Shown here one piece after another: positions 11,992 through 23,399 of a stretch of 64,000 bases of DNA. A program made the translations under genes and the position numbers. Source of the stretch: Pseudoscleropodium purum (lineage: Eukaryota > Streptophyta > Bryopsida > Hypnales > Brachytheciaceae); contig OZ017797.1 in assembly GCA_963969395.1 (NCBI GenBank), positions 40,920,001 through 40,984,000 on the forward strand, given 5' to 3'. The notes beneath the pieces were generated by a model. It was not told where the DNA came from. It was given only the letters and a program-made list of their open reading frames with translations, and made no database searches. The stretch's first letter is position 1. Each line of letters opens with the position of its first letter.

Positions 11992-12859
11992 CCCTTAAAC
12001 GCATAGGCATCCAAAAAGTGGACGTGCCTTGGTCAACCTTGATTACAACTTTTAAAATAACTATTTCTGGAATTTGATTTCAACTAAGAAATCTAAGCTT
12101 GACAAGTTTTGTTTCTATTCCATTTTAAAGTTTTGAAAATGTCAAAAATTGAAAAAGTTATTGCAATTGAAAGCTCCTTGTGTGAAAATCCAAATAACAC
12201 AATATGGTGTGCTTCTCATTCATATTTTCTTTTTTAAGAAATATATTTTAAATTAAAATTATAGAATTATGTTTCTCATTCCACTCTTCATTTATAGTAA
12301 AATTTATAGATTATTCTAATATATATTGTAATTGATATAAATTTATTTCCACCTTTAGCTTTGAAAAATCACAATAGTTTTCTTTTTCTTTCAAAATTAT
12401 TGGAAAAATAGAAAATAAATAGAAAATAAATAGGAAAATTGTTTTTCTACTAGCAAAAAATATGAATTTTTTGTATATCAATTTAATAAGAAGATAAACT
12501 TGCTTTGATAGTTGAATTTGACTTCAAGGTGTTTGATGTGGCTATTTTGGATGTAAAATATAAAATAATCAATTGAAATTTTTTTATACTGATCTCTACT
12601 ACTACTTTTACCTTCTAAAAAAATTTCAAATAATTTGGATTGTTTTTTCTATTTTTATTCATTTATGTTCATTTTTTGAAATGAAAATGACAACAATTAC
12701 AAATTTTCATGAAACATATTGCAATTTCTCAAAGTAATATAGAATTCAGAGTTTCAATTAATAAAAATATCATATTGTTGTTTGAGCACTATTGAAAAGG
12801 CTAAAATTAGCTCAAATAAGTCATTTGACCATTTCACAATGAATCAAGTCTTTAAGGGG
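11992..12859. mobile_element. TTAA-flanked non-autonomous DNA element (copy B)
   Basis: An 868-base AT-rich block begins CCCTTAAACGC and ends TTTAAGGGG, flanked on both sides by TTAA (11988-11991 and 12860-12863). The terminal inverted repeat is short (about 8 bases: CCCTTAAA). No open frame of note. It shares the end motif and target site of the elements at 1570, 18657 and 40516 and probably belongs to the same broad group, though it is more diverged. Confidence 0.5.
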
Positions 12860-12863
12860 TTAA

Positions 12864-15800
12864 CAATGTACAAACACGCTAGGATGGATTTTGGATTCAT
12901 GGTATACAATGGACTTGCACCCTCCCAAATACCCCTTTGACGCCTAAGTCAGATGATTGTTGAATAGATTGTCATTTTAATCAAATTTGGTCTTATGAAA
13001 CAAACTTCCTTGAAAGCATGAAGTTCATTGTCCATAGGAAGTGGACTTGCACCCACTTGAAACTTCCTTCAATGCCACAATAAGTACTTCAAAAAGAAAA
13101 ATGTATTTTAAGGATTTGTGACATAGTGATCTGAACAACCCAACAACAATATTAGTACGATTGAAGCAAGTCGATACAATACATTGAAGCATTTAACATG
13201 AAGCAAACACTTGGATTGAGTTTAGGATCTTATTGTATGTAGTATAAAACTCACCTACAAAAAACTTAGGCTTTGAACACTTATACTTGTTAAAAAACAC
13301 TATTGAATTTCAAATATAAGGAGGTTTAGAAACTACTATGCATAAATGCGCAAGTAACTATTGGTGCATCCTCAAGCCACTAACACTTGCATTGAAGCCA
13401 ATATGCACTCCAAAAACATGTTAGAAACATTGCCAATTCAATGAAGCACTAGAATTTGAGCACATAGATTTCAATGTTGGTAGACTTCATAATATGAGTC
13501 CTTCATTTTGAATAACTTATGGAAAACAAGGGAGATGATGGGATTCAGTTAGAAAATGAATCTCAACCAATGTCATCACTAGAACACGGAACTACTTGCT
13601 AACTATTGGTATTCATTACCTATACTAAAAAACAACTATTATTGCTATTGATTTTCAGAACTATCTATGTATTAGTCAAGTACCTACTTTGCCCCCTTGA
13701 CATGCATCATTTATCAAATACTCACTAGTAGGAGAAGGATTCAAGATAGTAGATTTGCTAGGAGAACATCCCTACAACAATCTGAATGTATTCTTCGAAG
13801 TTGTTGTGCAACTTGAATTTTAGAAACTCCACCCACTAAAAAAGAGATGCTTGTCTTCTATGGAGCCAAGCACATGCACCAAAACAATCTTTGCAAGCTT
13901 TAAAAATTTCCCAAAGTTTTGTGTCAAGTTGTGATTCCCATTAAGATCCCACCAAACTTTGGTAAATGAATTTATGTCATAGGGGGGGGGGGGGGGGGGG
14001 GGAGCATTGTAACACGAGAGATGCTTTTCATATAGGTTTTGAATAGCACCTGTTGAGAAATCAAAGTTTCTTGGTCAATCACTAGAGTTACTAAGATAAT
14101 TTTATCTCTTTCCTCCAAGATCTTCTCATGTCCATATGTATTAAGGAGGGTGCACAAGTGCATGTCAAAGAATTCTTTTGTGTTTGGCATACACGAGTAC
14201 TATAGATAAAGAATTTTGAATGTGCTCATAACATATTGGACAGGAAAATAAGCATCAAGCTTTTCTACCAACATCCTATTAGCATTTGCATAGCATAAAC
14301 CTCAAATATAGTAAAAAATCATGACAGTAACAATGTTGAAACAAAATTGACTATAGTGAATAGCAACAACAACATATGGACTCAAATGCATAAAAAACAT
14401 ACTATTACCAAATGCATATACCTCAATTGTTTTCAAGCATCCACTTCATGAACATTTGCAATGAATGACACCAAACAATCTACTTAACCAATGACTAAAA
14501 TGAAACAAGTAACATATGAAATGCATTGAAGCACATAAGGCATGCATCAGAATAGATTGGACGATGGACTTACCACTCCCCTCTTCCTCACTTGTGCAAG
14601 TAAAGTGGCCCACACAATTTGATCCATGAGAGCCCCTTTATATTTGGCACAAATTCGTTCGCCGTAATACACAAAAGATAGCACAACTGAGTTGTCATTC
14701 AAATTTGTGATCCATTCTATGGGCTCAAGAATTTCCTAGACTATAGTCTACTAGTCCTATAGAGTAAGTGGTTAGTATTTCTAATTTCCTATTACTAGTA
14801 TGCACCTACATGCAATCTATTATGTTCATGATTCTAAAATAATATAAGAATTGACTTTGAGGACCCTATTGCCACATTCGGCTCCCATGTAATTGAAAAC
14901 ATGAGTTAAAGTTCAATCATTACATATATACAAGACAAGAGTTTGTATGAATTTTAATATTCATTATTTAAATTCTATTAAGGTATACTTTTTTCAAGTA
15001 AGGAAGAAAATCATGACATACAAGAACATGGCAAACAACTTTAATAAAAAAAAGACAATAAAAAAAGATTGGTTTGAAAGACATGCACCTTAGCTTTGTT
15101 GTTTTTGTGTAGATCAATGTCTTGTACTTCAACAAGAGGCATTTGAGGGGTTCAATTCAACTTATCCATCTAGTTTGCACATGTCATAGCATCTTATGAC
15201 CTTTAATCTTGGTGAGTTCCATGAATTTTTTGAATTTGTTAAAATGCTTAGGACTCTTACAAAAGTATGTATATGTGACAAACATCAATTTCTCAATATT
15301 AGCAAAAATCCTCAAATTTGACTAAGCCTTCAAAGCTAGATTGCACCAATAGACAATGCAATGTACACCGATTAAATTTGGAGCATGCTTCTCCTTAACT
15401 CCTAAATGCCCAAGCCTTTTCAAGTGCGTTTTGACTATGAAAAAAGAGCACAGACTTATAGTTATCCCCAATAAAATAATTTGTATTTTTCCAAAATCTA
15501 AATTTATAGATGTTTAAAAAGCTTGCTTACTAGTGTACATACCAATTTTGAGTGGAAAATTACATAAGAGTTGTGAGATTATAACAAGTAAAATGTAGGT
15601 TTTCTATTTTTAGTATGTTGCCCTTACAATGTTTCAAAAATTTGCACATAAAAATATTTTTGAAATTGAAGGTGACATGAACAACTACAAATTGTATTAG
15701 CACACTAAAAGGCACTTTCAAAAAACTTAATTTCACATGAAAAACCATTAAATTCATTACACAATCTACCTTGCAATTGTTGACATGCAAATTCTTCTTA

Positions 15801-16120
15801 AACTATAAATCACAAACAACTCCAAATCAATACTTGTATGTTCAAATTTTCAATGGTGAGAATCATGAAAATACTTTACTCTATCCATACTACCTATTTT
15901 CAAAGCAAATGGATAAGTATAAGTTTTTAGATCTCAAATCAAGTGAATTGACAAACTTTGCTCAAAGTTGGGAAATGAAATAAAATTAGTAAGCTAAACT
16001 CTTCCACTATTGGATATATATGGCTTTGGAGACCTCTCAACAATCAAATATATACCTTTTTCAATGGGACTCAAATTCAATCATAGGTTGCTCATCAAAG
16101 AGCAGGTGAAACCATATTAC
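12864..16120. other. AT-rich intergenic repeats, no gene seen
   Basis: No open frame with a recognisable motif. A run of 21 G lies at 13982-14002. TAACTCCTAAATGCCCAAG at about 15393-15411 matches the end of the TTAA element at 18657 and may be a truncated copy, but no matching opposite end was found. The rest is low-complexity AT-rich sequence. Confidence 0.45.
13982..14002. repeat. Poly-G tract (21 G)
   Basis: An uninterrupted run of 21 guanines in otherwise AT-rich DNA. The length may be affected by sequencing error. A second run lies at 48058-48074. Confidence 0.85.
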
Positions 16121-16123
16121 AAA

Positions 16124-17438
16124 CTAAACTCTCTTTTTGTAGGTTTCCAAACTCATGCAAATGTTAAGTTGCTCCAGTACTATGGAAGGTGGCTTAGCAA
16201 CATACAATTGTAGATTTGTATGATGTTTACAGTGTGTGGCAATATAATTCTTTGCAACCTTGACTTTGAACTGTGGCATGTCCTTTTTGGCGATGTGTTT
16301 GCCATCATGTTTAAATAAAGTATCAAACTTGGAAGCCATGATACGTGGCTTCTTGTCAAAAGCAAAATACACCTTGCAACAAAACATGTGCAATATGTCA
16401 TTCATAGCCATGATCCCCTCAACCCATGGTAACTTGGTTGCCTATACCATTTGGAATTTTCTATGATGACTATAGTGCTTTTGAAATCATGAACACTCTA
16501 TCTCTATCTTAAAATGCACTATCACAACCCTTTTCTACAATGGAATGTAAAAATCTGAATCGTCAACAGATGTGTCTGAACTATCAAGAACCTCAACCAA
16601 CTTACAGTCATGGATGTCATGAGAATCCTCGGAAATGGTAATGAAAGGTGACTTTATACTTATCACAACTATATCTCCAAACCTTGAAGAAGAACTAGGA
16701 ATAACAATGGTGTCACGTGATTGTGAGGTATTTGTCATGCGTGCAAGTAATTGATTCTCCTCTTCACTACTAGAGTAGTTACCTCTCGGTTGAGGCTCTA
16801 CCTGTGGTACATTGGATATAGAGCCATTGAGAACAAAAGAGAGGGGTTGGCCGACGGATGCTCCATGATTTGATTGAAAGGATGCCTTTATAGTATGTTT
16901 CCGTGCTTCCACCTTTTCTAGGTCCAATTGTTTTCCTTTCCACTTCATCTCTAAATAGCATTAAAGGAAAATCACCTACTCTAGAGGGCTATGAGTTCCC
17001 CGAGGTTTTCAACAGGTTAGAATTCATGATAGCTATTGCCTAATGTGGCAAAATGACTACCACGTCATGTTTTTTTTAAATTTCAAAAAATAAAATGGTA
17101 TAAAACTTTTCTTTTCATTTTCAAAATTTCATTTTATTTTTTAGAATTTTTTTTACAACATGGTATTCTTTAATTGTAGGAGGAACTATTGGAGAATAGG
17201 CCTTGAAACGACCCTCTCGCCCAAACTCTTCTAATGGTAACCTCCAAAGCTTTGCAAGCAACCTTATTGGCTTTCTTCTTCGCCAATCTAGCAATTGATG
17301 CCTCATGCACAACCTTGGTGACAATATCATCTCCAAATTCCTTACCACCAGAGTCCATTGTACACTATAATTACTAATTGGAAGGTCATAAACCACAAAA
17401 TCACAAGAAAAAACCAATTGCAAAAAGCACAATAACAT
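16124..17438 (-). pseudogene. Cluster of decayed minus-strand open frames, origin unknown
   Basis: Open stretches on the minus strand include one starting MDSGGKEFGDDIVTKVVHEA (from 17358), with a basic AKKKANK segment. A 137-residue serine-rich acidic stretch (16535-16948) and a 95-residue stretch (16124-16411) follow. They lie in consistent order on one strand and look more protein-like than the surroundings, but are in different frames and are split by an inverted-repeat element at 16983-17217. I recognise no domain. An old transposon gene or a dead host gene are both possible. Confidence 0.3.
16983..17217. repeat. Short TIR element (AGAGGG family), copy 2
   Basis: It begins AGAGGGCTATGAGTTCC, close to the start of the element at 2701 (AGAGGGTTGTAAGTTCC), and ends in the inverse CGACCCTCT. 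The inside carries AATGTGGCA and CCACGTCATG and T-rich stretches like the other copies. It sits inside the decayed minus-strand frames and helped break them. Confidence 0.45.
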
Positions 17439-18207
17439 TTACACGCACTCCAAAATCCTTGAAACACCAGAAGGAAAAGTCATGAAAAAAGTTAGGCTCT
17501 TCTTCCAATTTCAAATGCATGGAAGAAAAAACTTCACAAAAAGTTCTACAGCAACTACTAGAAGCCACTATATACAATAACAAATACAATTAACAACAAG
17601 CAATAAAGTTGGAAACTAGGAGAGGGGCACCAAAATGACAATTGGAAAGCAAACCTCTATGCAACAAGGAAACCCTGCTAACAAACATACTTTTGCATTT
17701 AGAAAATCTAACAAACCCTAGCTACTCTAGAAGAATTACATGGTGATATAAAACCAACACTTAGAGCATGATTTGGCAAATAATAACCTAGCATAGGGGA
17801 AACAATGGTGATGATGCTTGCAAATGCAAAGCAAGATCACAAAATCCTGAAGGAGTGGCAATAACATTGTTGTCAAGTGGCAATTAAACCCTAATCCTAA
17901 GGTGGCGTTATTGCCATTGTGGCTCTTATCAACCACTTGCAAATGCAAATATAATGAAACCAACCTTTTTTTCCCCTGCCTATCCATTCAATTTTAGCCA
18001 AGGCCTACCAAATAGTGCAAATCGGCTTTGTGAAGCCAAAAAAATAGCCTTGGTAGACATACTATGACAAGATCTTGGACATGGATATAATTACTAGTAG
18101 AAATGCTACGGCAATTAATTTTAATGTCTACAATTCATTTTGGTCATTATAATTTATTTTAAAGTCAAGTTAAAAACTTGTTCAAAACTTATTCTAGAAA
18201 GAAATGT

Positions 18208-18648
18208 GGAGTCTCTTTCAATACTTATTTTCAAGAATATTTAAATTCTATTTTGATTTGAGTTTTATAGAAATTAGAACAAGGCATGGCTTACTCTATT
18301 TGATTTTTTTATAATGGTGACTAAGGCATGTTTGCATGCAATCTAATCACATCAAGTTGGCTTCTTCCTAAATAGAGTTTTAGATCCCACTTGTGCAAAA
18401 AGAGGGGATTAAACACAAATAAACTCTTCACATCATGCAAATTTGTGTTAGATTCCTTCATTTTCCAATGGAGTGACCAAACTTTCCATTTAGGAAGAAG
18501 CCTATCCCACATCGTTAGATTGCATGCAACATGCCTTGTTGCCAAAAGAAACTAAAGTAGAATAAGCCATGTCTTGTTTTCATTATTAGAAACATTCTGA
18601 TAGTGTAAGAATTCAAATGCATTCTAAAATATATATTGAAAGAGACAC
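18208..18648. repeat. Long imperfect fold-back (arms about 210 bp, 20-base loop)
   Basis: The left arm (18208-18420) is matched in inverse orientation by the right arm (18441-18648). Examples: AGTCTCTTTCAAT pairs with ATTGAAAGAGAC, AACAAGGCATGGCTTA with TAAGCCATGTCTTGTT, GGCTTCTTCCTAAAT with ATTTAGGAAGAAGCC, and ACACAAAT with ATTTGTGT next to the loop. The arms differ by many small changes but remain alignable end to end. Transcribed, it would form a long hairpin. It abuts the TTAA element starting at 18657. It may be a fold-back transposon or an old inverted duplication. Confidence 0.75.
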
Positions 18649-18656
18649 TTCATTAA

Positions 18657-19321
18657 CCCCTAAATGCCCAAGGCCTATTTTGAGCTTCTTGGAATTTGTT
18701 CTAAATTGAATAAAATGCCAACATTTTGATAAGTTGTATCAAATTTTTGAATTGTAATTGTACAAATTCAAACTAGACATGTTAGAGATTTCATTAGAAA
18801 AGAAAACACGACAATATCATTTATGAAGTGAAAGATTATAATGTTTGATCATGAGGGTGTTAAAACTACAAAATTGATGTAAGTCTTTCAATCCTCTTTT
18901 CACAAGTTAGATCTAAAAAGTTGGTAACCAAAAAAATATGAGGTTAAAGAGCCTTATATGTATAATCCAAATCAATCTATGGCTTCTTAAAACCTACTTT
19001 ATATACTTTATAAAATTCATTTATAACTTTATAAATGAAGTTTGAATGTGATTTTTTCTCCAAGATCTAGTGTATTTGAGGCTCATTTCCAAGAGTTCTC
19101 AACACTACAAGAAGTCAAGATTGCAATGGGTACCCTTGTACAAAATCTTGAATAGAAAAATCATTATCATTTATTTTCAAGATCGGATTTATGATGCTAA
19201 AACTAGACTTCAAGCAAAACTTTCCAAAAATAGAAACTTCTAAAAATAGAAACTTGGTTAGGTTTTATATAACTTCAAAGTTTTGTAAACACTACATTTG
19301 GATGCCTCGGGCATTTAGGGG
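18657..19321. mobile_element. TTAA-flanked non-autonomous DNA element (copy C, best preserved ends)
   Basis: A 665-base segment begins CCCCTAAATGCCCAAGGC and ends GCCTCGGGCATTTAGGGG. The terminal inverted repeats match at 17 of 18 positions. TTAA flanks both sides exactly (18653-18656 and 19322-19325). There is no transposase. The interior is AT-rich and is clearly related to the element at 40516-41400 (shared CTTCTTGGAATTTG-like start and AACTTCAAAGTTTTGT near the end). TTAA duplication with CCC-type ends is the established signature of piggyBac elements. Confidence 0.75.
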
Positions 19322-19725
19322 TTAATTCTTGAAGGACATTGGCCCTCATGACCAAGATAGACACTAAATTGATTCAATCGTTGCATCAATAGGTGCATTC
19401 TTTGTTTCTATAATGAATAATGAAGTCATACAATATACACTTTTGGTCCTTAACATCCTTCAAAGGTTAACCCTTGAAGGTCAAATATGTGCCTGGAAAT
19501 CATCCCTTTGGATATTGTGAGAATCGTTGGCTTAAAAAAATGCAAAAGCACACATGGGAAGTCAAACTCTTGTAGAAGACCTCCCTTTTCACAACAAAAT
19601 TATGAGGATGAATAGTTGTATTTTGTCCTACACAAAAAGATTCTCTATCATTCATTGGACACAAACCATTTGCGGTGTCATTTATGGGTTAATAGGTTTT
19701 TTGCATGACTTTGCAATTAAATCTA

Positions 19726-20360
19726 TTATGGTATGAAAATGACGAGGTGAAGTTTAAGAGCATAATTCAGAACATAATTCAGAGTGATGATTGTACGTGT
19801 CCAGAGGACAGTACCTGACCCAGATTTGTTAACCCTGGAAGGGATGGCCCATGGCTGTGGGAGCTGAATTGAGGAGTTCCCTGAGGCCCAAATGATCTCT
19901 GATTGGAATGGAAATTGATGGGAATGGTTGGTGAGGTAGTGAGCTTGAGATGATGCGAGTCTCATGGATAGTAGGCTGTTAGATTCCCTGGGCGAGATGA
20001 TTGAGCAAAGAACATCTTCTATTTTCATGTGAGGCAGAGGGTAGAAATTCAGCAAGTTCTGAGAATCATCAGCGTCACACGGAACCCTGAGATTAGTAAA
20101 AGCAAGAAATGATATCTGTAAACACCCATGACAACTTGGAATTTTGAAAAAACTCATGAAGAAAGAGATTTTGGCCTTGCAATGAGTCCATCTTGTCAAT
20201 GAGGCTGCCTGGTGGGCAGAGCTGGCCAGAATTGCTACTGTACTGTGGAAGAATGTGAACAGTGAATGTGAACTTGAAACTAAGTAAGTCCATATTGAAC
20301 TGCCCACTTCCAAATTTTTGGATGTGGATCCCCAAACCAAAGCCCGCTTCTTTCTCCATG
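19726..20360 (-). pseudogene. Possible broken coding region, family unknown
   Basis: Composition rises above the flanking AT-rich repeats. On the minus strand one frame (20359-20093) reads MEKEAGFGLGIHIQKFGSG and later CPPGSLIDKMDSLQGQ. A second frame further down (about 19950-19790) reads NQRSFGPQGTPQFSSHSHG and PSLPGLTNLGQ. A third frame is open for 204 codons over most of the interval. The first two look like real protein but do not join without a frame change or an unseen intron. No domain is recognised. It could be a diverged gene end, a pseudogene, or a chance open region. Confidence 0.25.
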
Positions 20361-21900
20361 AGTTCCGTTTCTGGTTTCTCTACTTGCTTCCATATTTAGA
20401 GAAGCTGCATGCAACCTATAGCGACTTTATCGACCCCAGAGAGCGCTCAAAAGCTAGCTTGCCTTGCTTCATGAAATCCAATTTGGGTGAAAAACCGTCG
20501 TCTCCAACCTCGGACAGCAGTTCCCATTCGGCCTTGCAGGGTTGAAAATGAGACTGCAGCTTCTGCCTAGTGCACCTTGTAGCCAGGGCCCAGGGGTGTT
20601 CCAAATGACGATTCAGAGCAGAAAGAGTAAATGGAAGAGTATTGCTCGAGTGGAGTAAACGAGCTCTGACTTCTGTTCCAGAGGCTGTGTGCACTGCACA
20701 TACATGGGATGCAACAGGGGGTTCAAAATCGCTCTTTCATTTTCACTGACGCTGAACATCCCAAAAATCCACTTGAATGTGTAGTTGTGCATCATAATGT
20801 GCACTTTATGATTAGATGCATGCAACTAGAATTGAGTGTAAGCTTGATAGGGAATTGAGCAGAGTTGCAACATTAATTATACATTACCTGTGGACTCGAA
20901 GCTCACCACAATTTGTCCTGAGATTTGCAGGTGGTACACCATGGTAAGAGCAGATGGTTCCGTTGAGAAAGCCGGTACAAACATGTTTATGTGCAAGGAA
21001 TTCGTGGCTTCGTCGAAGTTTGGCCCTTGCCTTCCATGCGCACTTGGAAGATGGTTGGGTCCTTTGTTTGTTGTGTTTGAGACTTTGTTACACGTCCTTC
21101 TGCCAGGGAAGCGGTTCATGGGCCCTTCTACGCCCGCTGGAAACCGACCCCTATACACGGTTAATTTCTTCTTAACCTCACCCTCCAAATTCACTGAACA
21201 ACGAACTCGAAACCTCATCATACTCACTTTCAAGTATTAATTGCATACTGTACATTATGGTCAAGAACAAGTAGCAATGCCACAAAAGGCTATGTCCCTA
21301 AACTTCTTACCGTCCAAAGTATAAAGCAATGTTGGGTGTTACATATGGGAATTGCACATTCATTTGTTCATGTGAGGTGATGGGAAGACTTTCATACGTG
21401 TCACAAGATTGTCAAAATGTTACCATGAAGCGTCTGCATTAAGCGCTGCTACGTTTTCACCTTCATTGTGAGCTGATGTGAACGTGGCTCAGTGAATCCA
21501 TGAATTAGAATCACTTCATCTTCTGTACTATTGAACTATGCAGACACCCCGTAATGCCCCTATCAACGATATGTTTCTATCCCAAGGAGATACAGCCAAT
21601 AAATGTCGTATGAATCTCAACAACACATGAGTGTGATAAAGAGTACTTCGTCGTTAACCTTTTCAAAAATTACCGAATTGAAGAGATACATTGCGAAATT
21701 AAAGAAAGTTGGAGATTCAAGAACTGGGACTGCTTTTGTGACCATACTAAACTTTCGTGTGTCTGGTGCAGAAAAATGGGCTTTTTTTGCTTTCTGATCA
21801 CTCTGGGTGTTTATTATCTTCTCTGGAGGTAGGTAGATTTCTATCTTCTAGCCTATAACTGAAGATCTTGCTAATGAACGATGTATTTGTGTGCTTCGGT
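20361..21900. other. Unique, moderately GC DNA without a confident gene
   Basis: Several overlapping open frames of 70-118 codons exist on both strands (for example 20877-21233). None shows a domain, signal peptide or convincing splice structure. The region is less AT-rich than the repeats at 12-19 kb and may hold untranslated exons or an old gene remnant. Confidence 0.3.
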
Positions 21901-21937
21901 AGTTAGACCTATTATTGCTTTATGAAAATTGTTCGTC

Positions 21938-22048
21938 GTGTTGTCGTCATCATCTGTGAGAATGTCTTGTTTAAAGGTTGTTCAGAACATACTTTGATTG
22001 TTCTGAACAACCTTTATACAAGACATTCTCATAGATGACGACGACACT
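21938..22048. other. Compact hairpin (about 48-bp stem), microRNA-precursor-like
   Basis: The left arm contains TGAGAATGTCTTGT followed by AAAGGTTGTTCAGAACA. The right arm contains the inverse TGTTCTGAACAACCTTT followed by ACAAGACATTCTCA. Outside these, GTTGTCGTCATCATC pairs with GATGACGACGAC. There are only about four mismatches and one 3-base gap, and the loop is about 8 bases. The size and near-perfect lower stem resemble plant MIR precursors or a tiny MITE. I do not recognise a known mature microRNA. Strand cannot be decided from sequence. Confidence 0.6.
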
Positions 22049-22059
22049 CGATCAATACC

Positions 22060-23128
22060 TTCGCTAACTATGAAACTCGGACCAAGGAGAAATTGTTCAA
22101 TCCAGCCCACGTGTATAATATAATTGGAGAAATATACTCAATGCTTCTTTGCACAACATACGTCGTTTCCATCTTGCTCTACGTCAAAGTAAGTCTTACC
22201 TTCTTTTGATATAACCGTAAGGGAGTACTATATTAAGTCGGCAGGTGTACGTATTTTTCCTTGTTACTTCAACCACCTGTTGCAAGCAATCCGTTGTCTG
22301 AAAGAATCCTTTTCAGCGAATTATTGTGTGTTCTTGTCACCGTGGACAATGAGCACGTTGAACTGCCGCCTTGGAATAATGGGCTCGGCCATTCTTATAG
22401 TCAGCTTTGCTATCAAGCAAGTCTCTGAAATGCTCTCTTTTGTGTCTCCAAGTTTCGTGCCATTGGCACTTGTAGTGCCCGAAAGTTTACTTCTTTGGGT
22501 GTGAGGTCGATATGCAAGATCATTCCTTGATGCATGCGCTCACCTAATTTTTCGAATTCTTGATGCATGTGTTGTGGGTAGTGTGATTCAGAACCATCAG
22601 GGAGTCCAAAACTTTTCCTTGACTCTCATCTCTATCTTATCAACAGTACATCTTAACAGTTCTCTCTTCAGGAAACTGCCAGGGGTTCAATCGCAAACCC
22701 TGGAAATTCGGCCCAACTTTCAGGGAGTTACTTTGGCTTGCAGTGTTTGATTTGAATCTCTTTACAATCTCTAAAAGTCAAGCATCGTATGATCCAGATA
22801 TATAGATTGGATTGACGTACCCAACCGTGTATGGGATGAGGATGCAGCTGGGTGGTTTGTGACCTATTCCGGTCTGACGTGGATTCCCGTGGTTTATTCG
22901 TCTGCGAACTTGTATTTGGTGACCCATCCAATTTAACTTAGCAAAGGAGAAATCTTTCTGCAGCTGACTTGAGTCGAGGTAGATAATTGTTACTGTTACG
23001 GTCCAAAGTCAGTAATGCCTAGATTGATTCCTCGCATGCAAATATCCGAAAATGCCGTACTTTCTATGTATCAAAATGATATGAATCCAGAAATTCATGG
23101 ACGCATATAATTTTTACGAGAATGCAGG
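22060..23128. other. Intergenic, no gene seen
   Basis: Short open frames (22280-22504 plus, 22728-22931 minus) lack motifs. No repeats recognised. Confidence 0.3.
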
Positions 23129-23366
23129 TTACAATGACAACTTTCCTATTCGGAACTGCTTTGCATCTATAGTATGTGGTTTGGGACTGCGATCGACAAC
23201 GTCAACTGTTCCGGCATACCAATGGCAAATGCGGCGAATTTGAGGGACAGTTCCAACTAAGGTCAAATCAATTGCTACGATTTGAATAGTTTCATGTACT
23301 TTGTCCATGAGGTCCGATGGGCTCTGTAATGCTTGATAAATGTGTTTGAAAGCACAATTTATTCCC
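23129..23366 (-). other. Possible terminal exon of an unidentified minus-strand gene
   Basis: Downstream of a good acceptor (GTGATTGCAG on the minus strand), an open stretch of about 78 codons reads GINCAFKHIYQALQSPSDLM and IQIVAIDLTLVGTVPQIRR, ending with a stop at 23129. The amino-acid make-up is protein-like. No upstream exon was identified between 23400 and 24100, and no family is recognised. It may be a fragment of a lost gene or chance. Confidence 0.25.
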
Positions 23367-23399
23367 TGCAATCACTTGGTACTTTTGTGTTAGTTTGAT

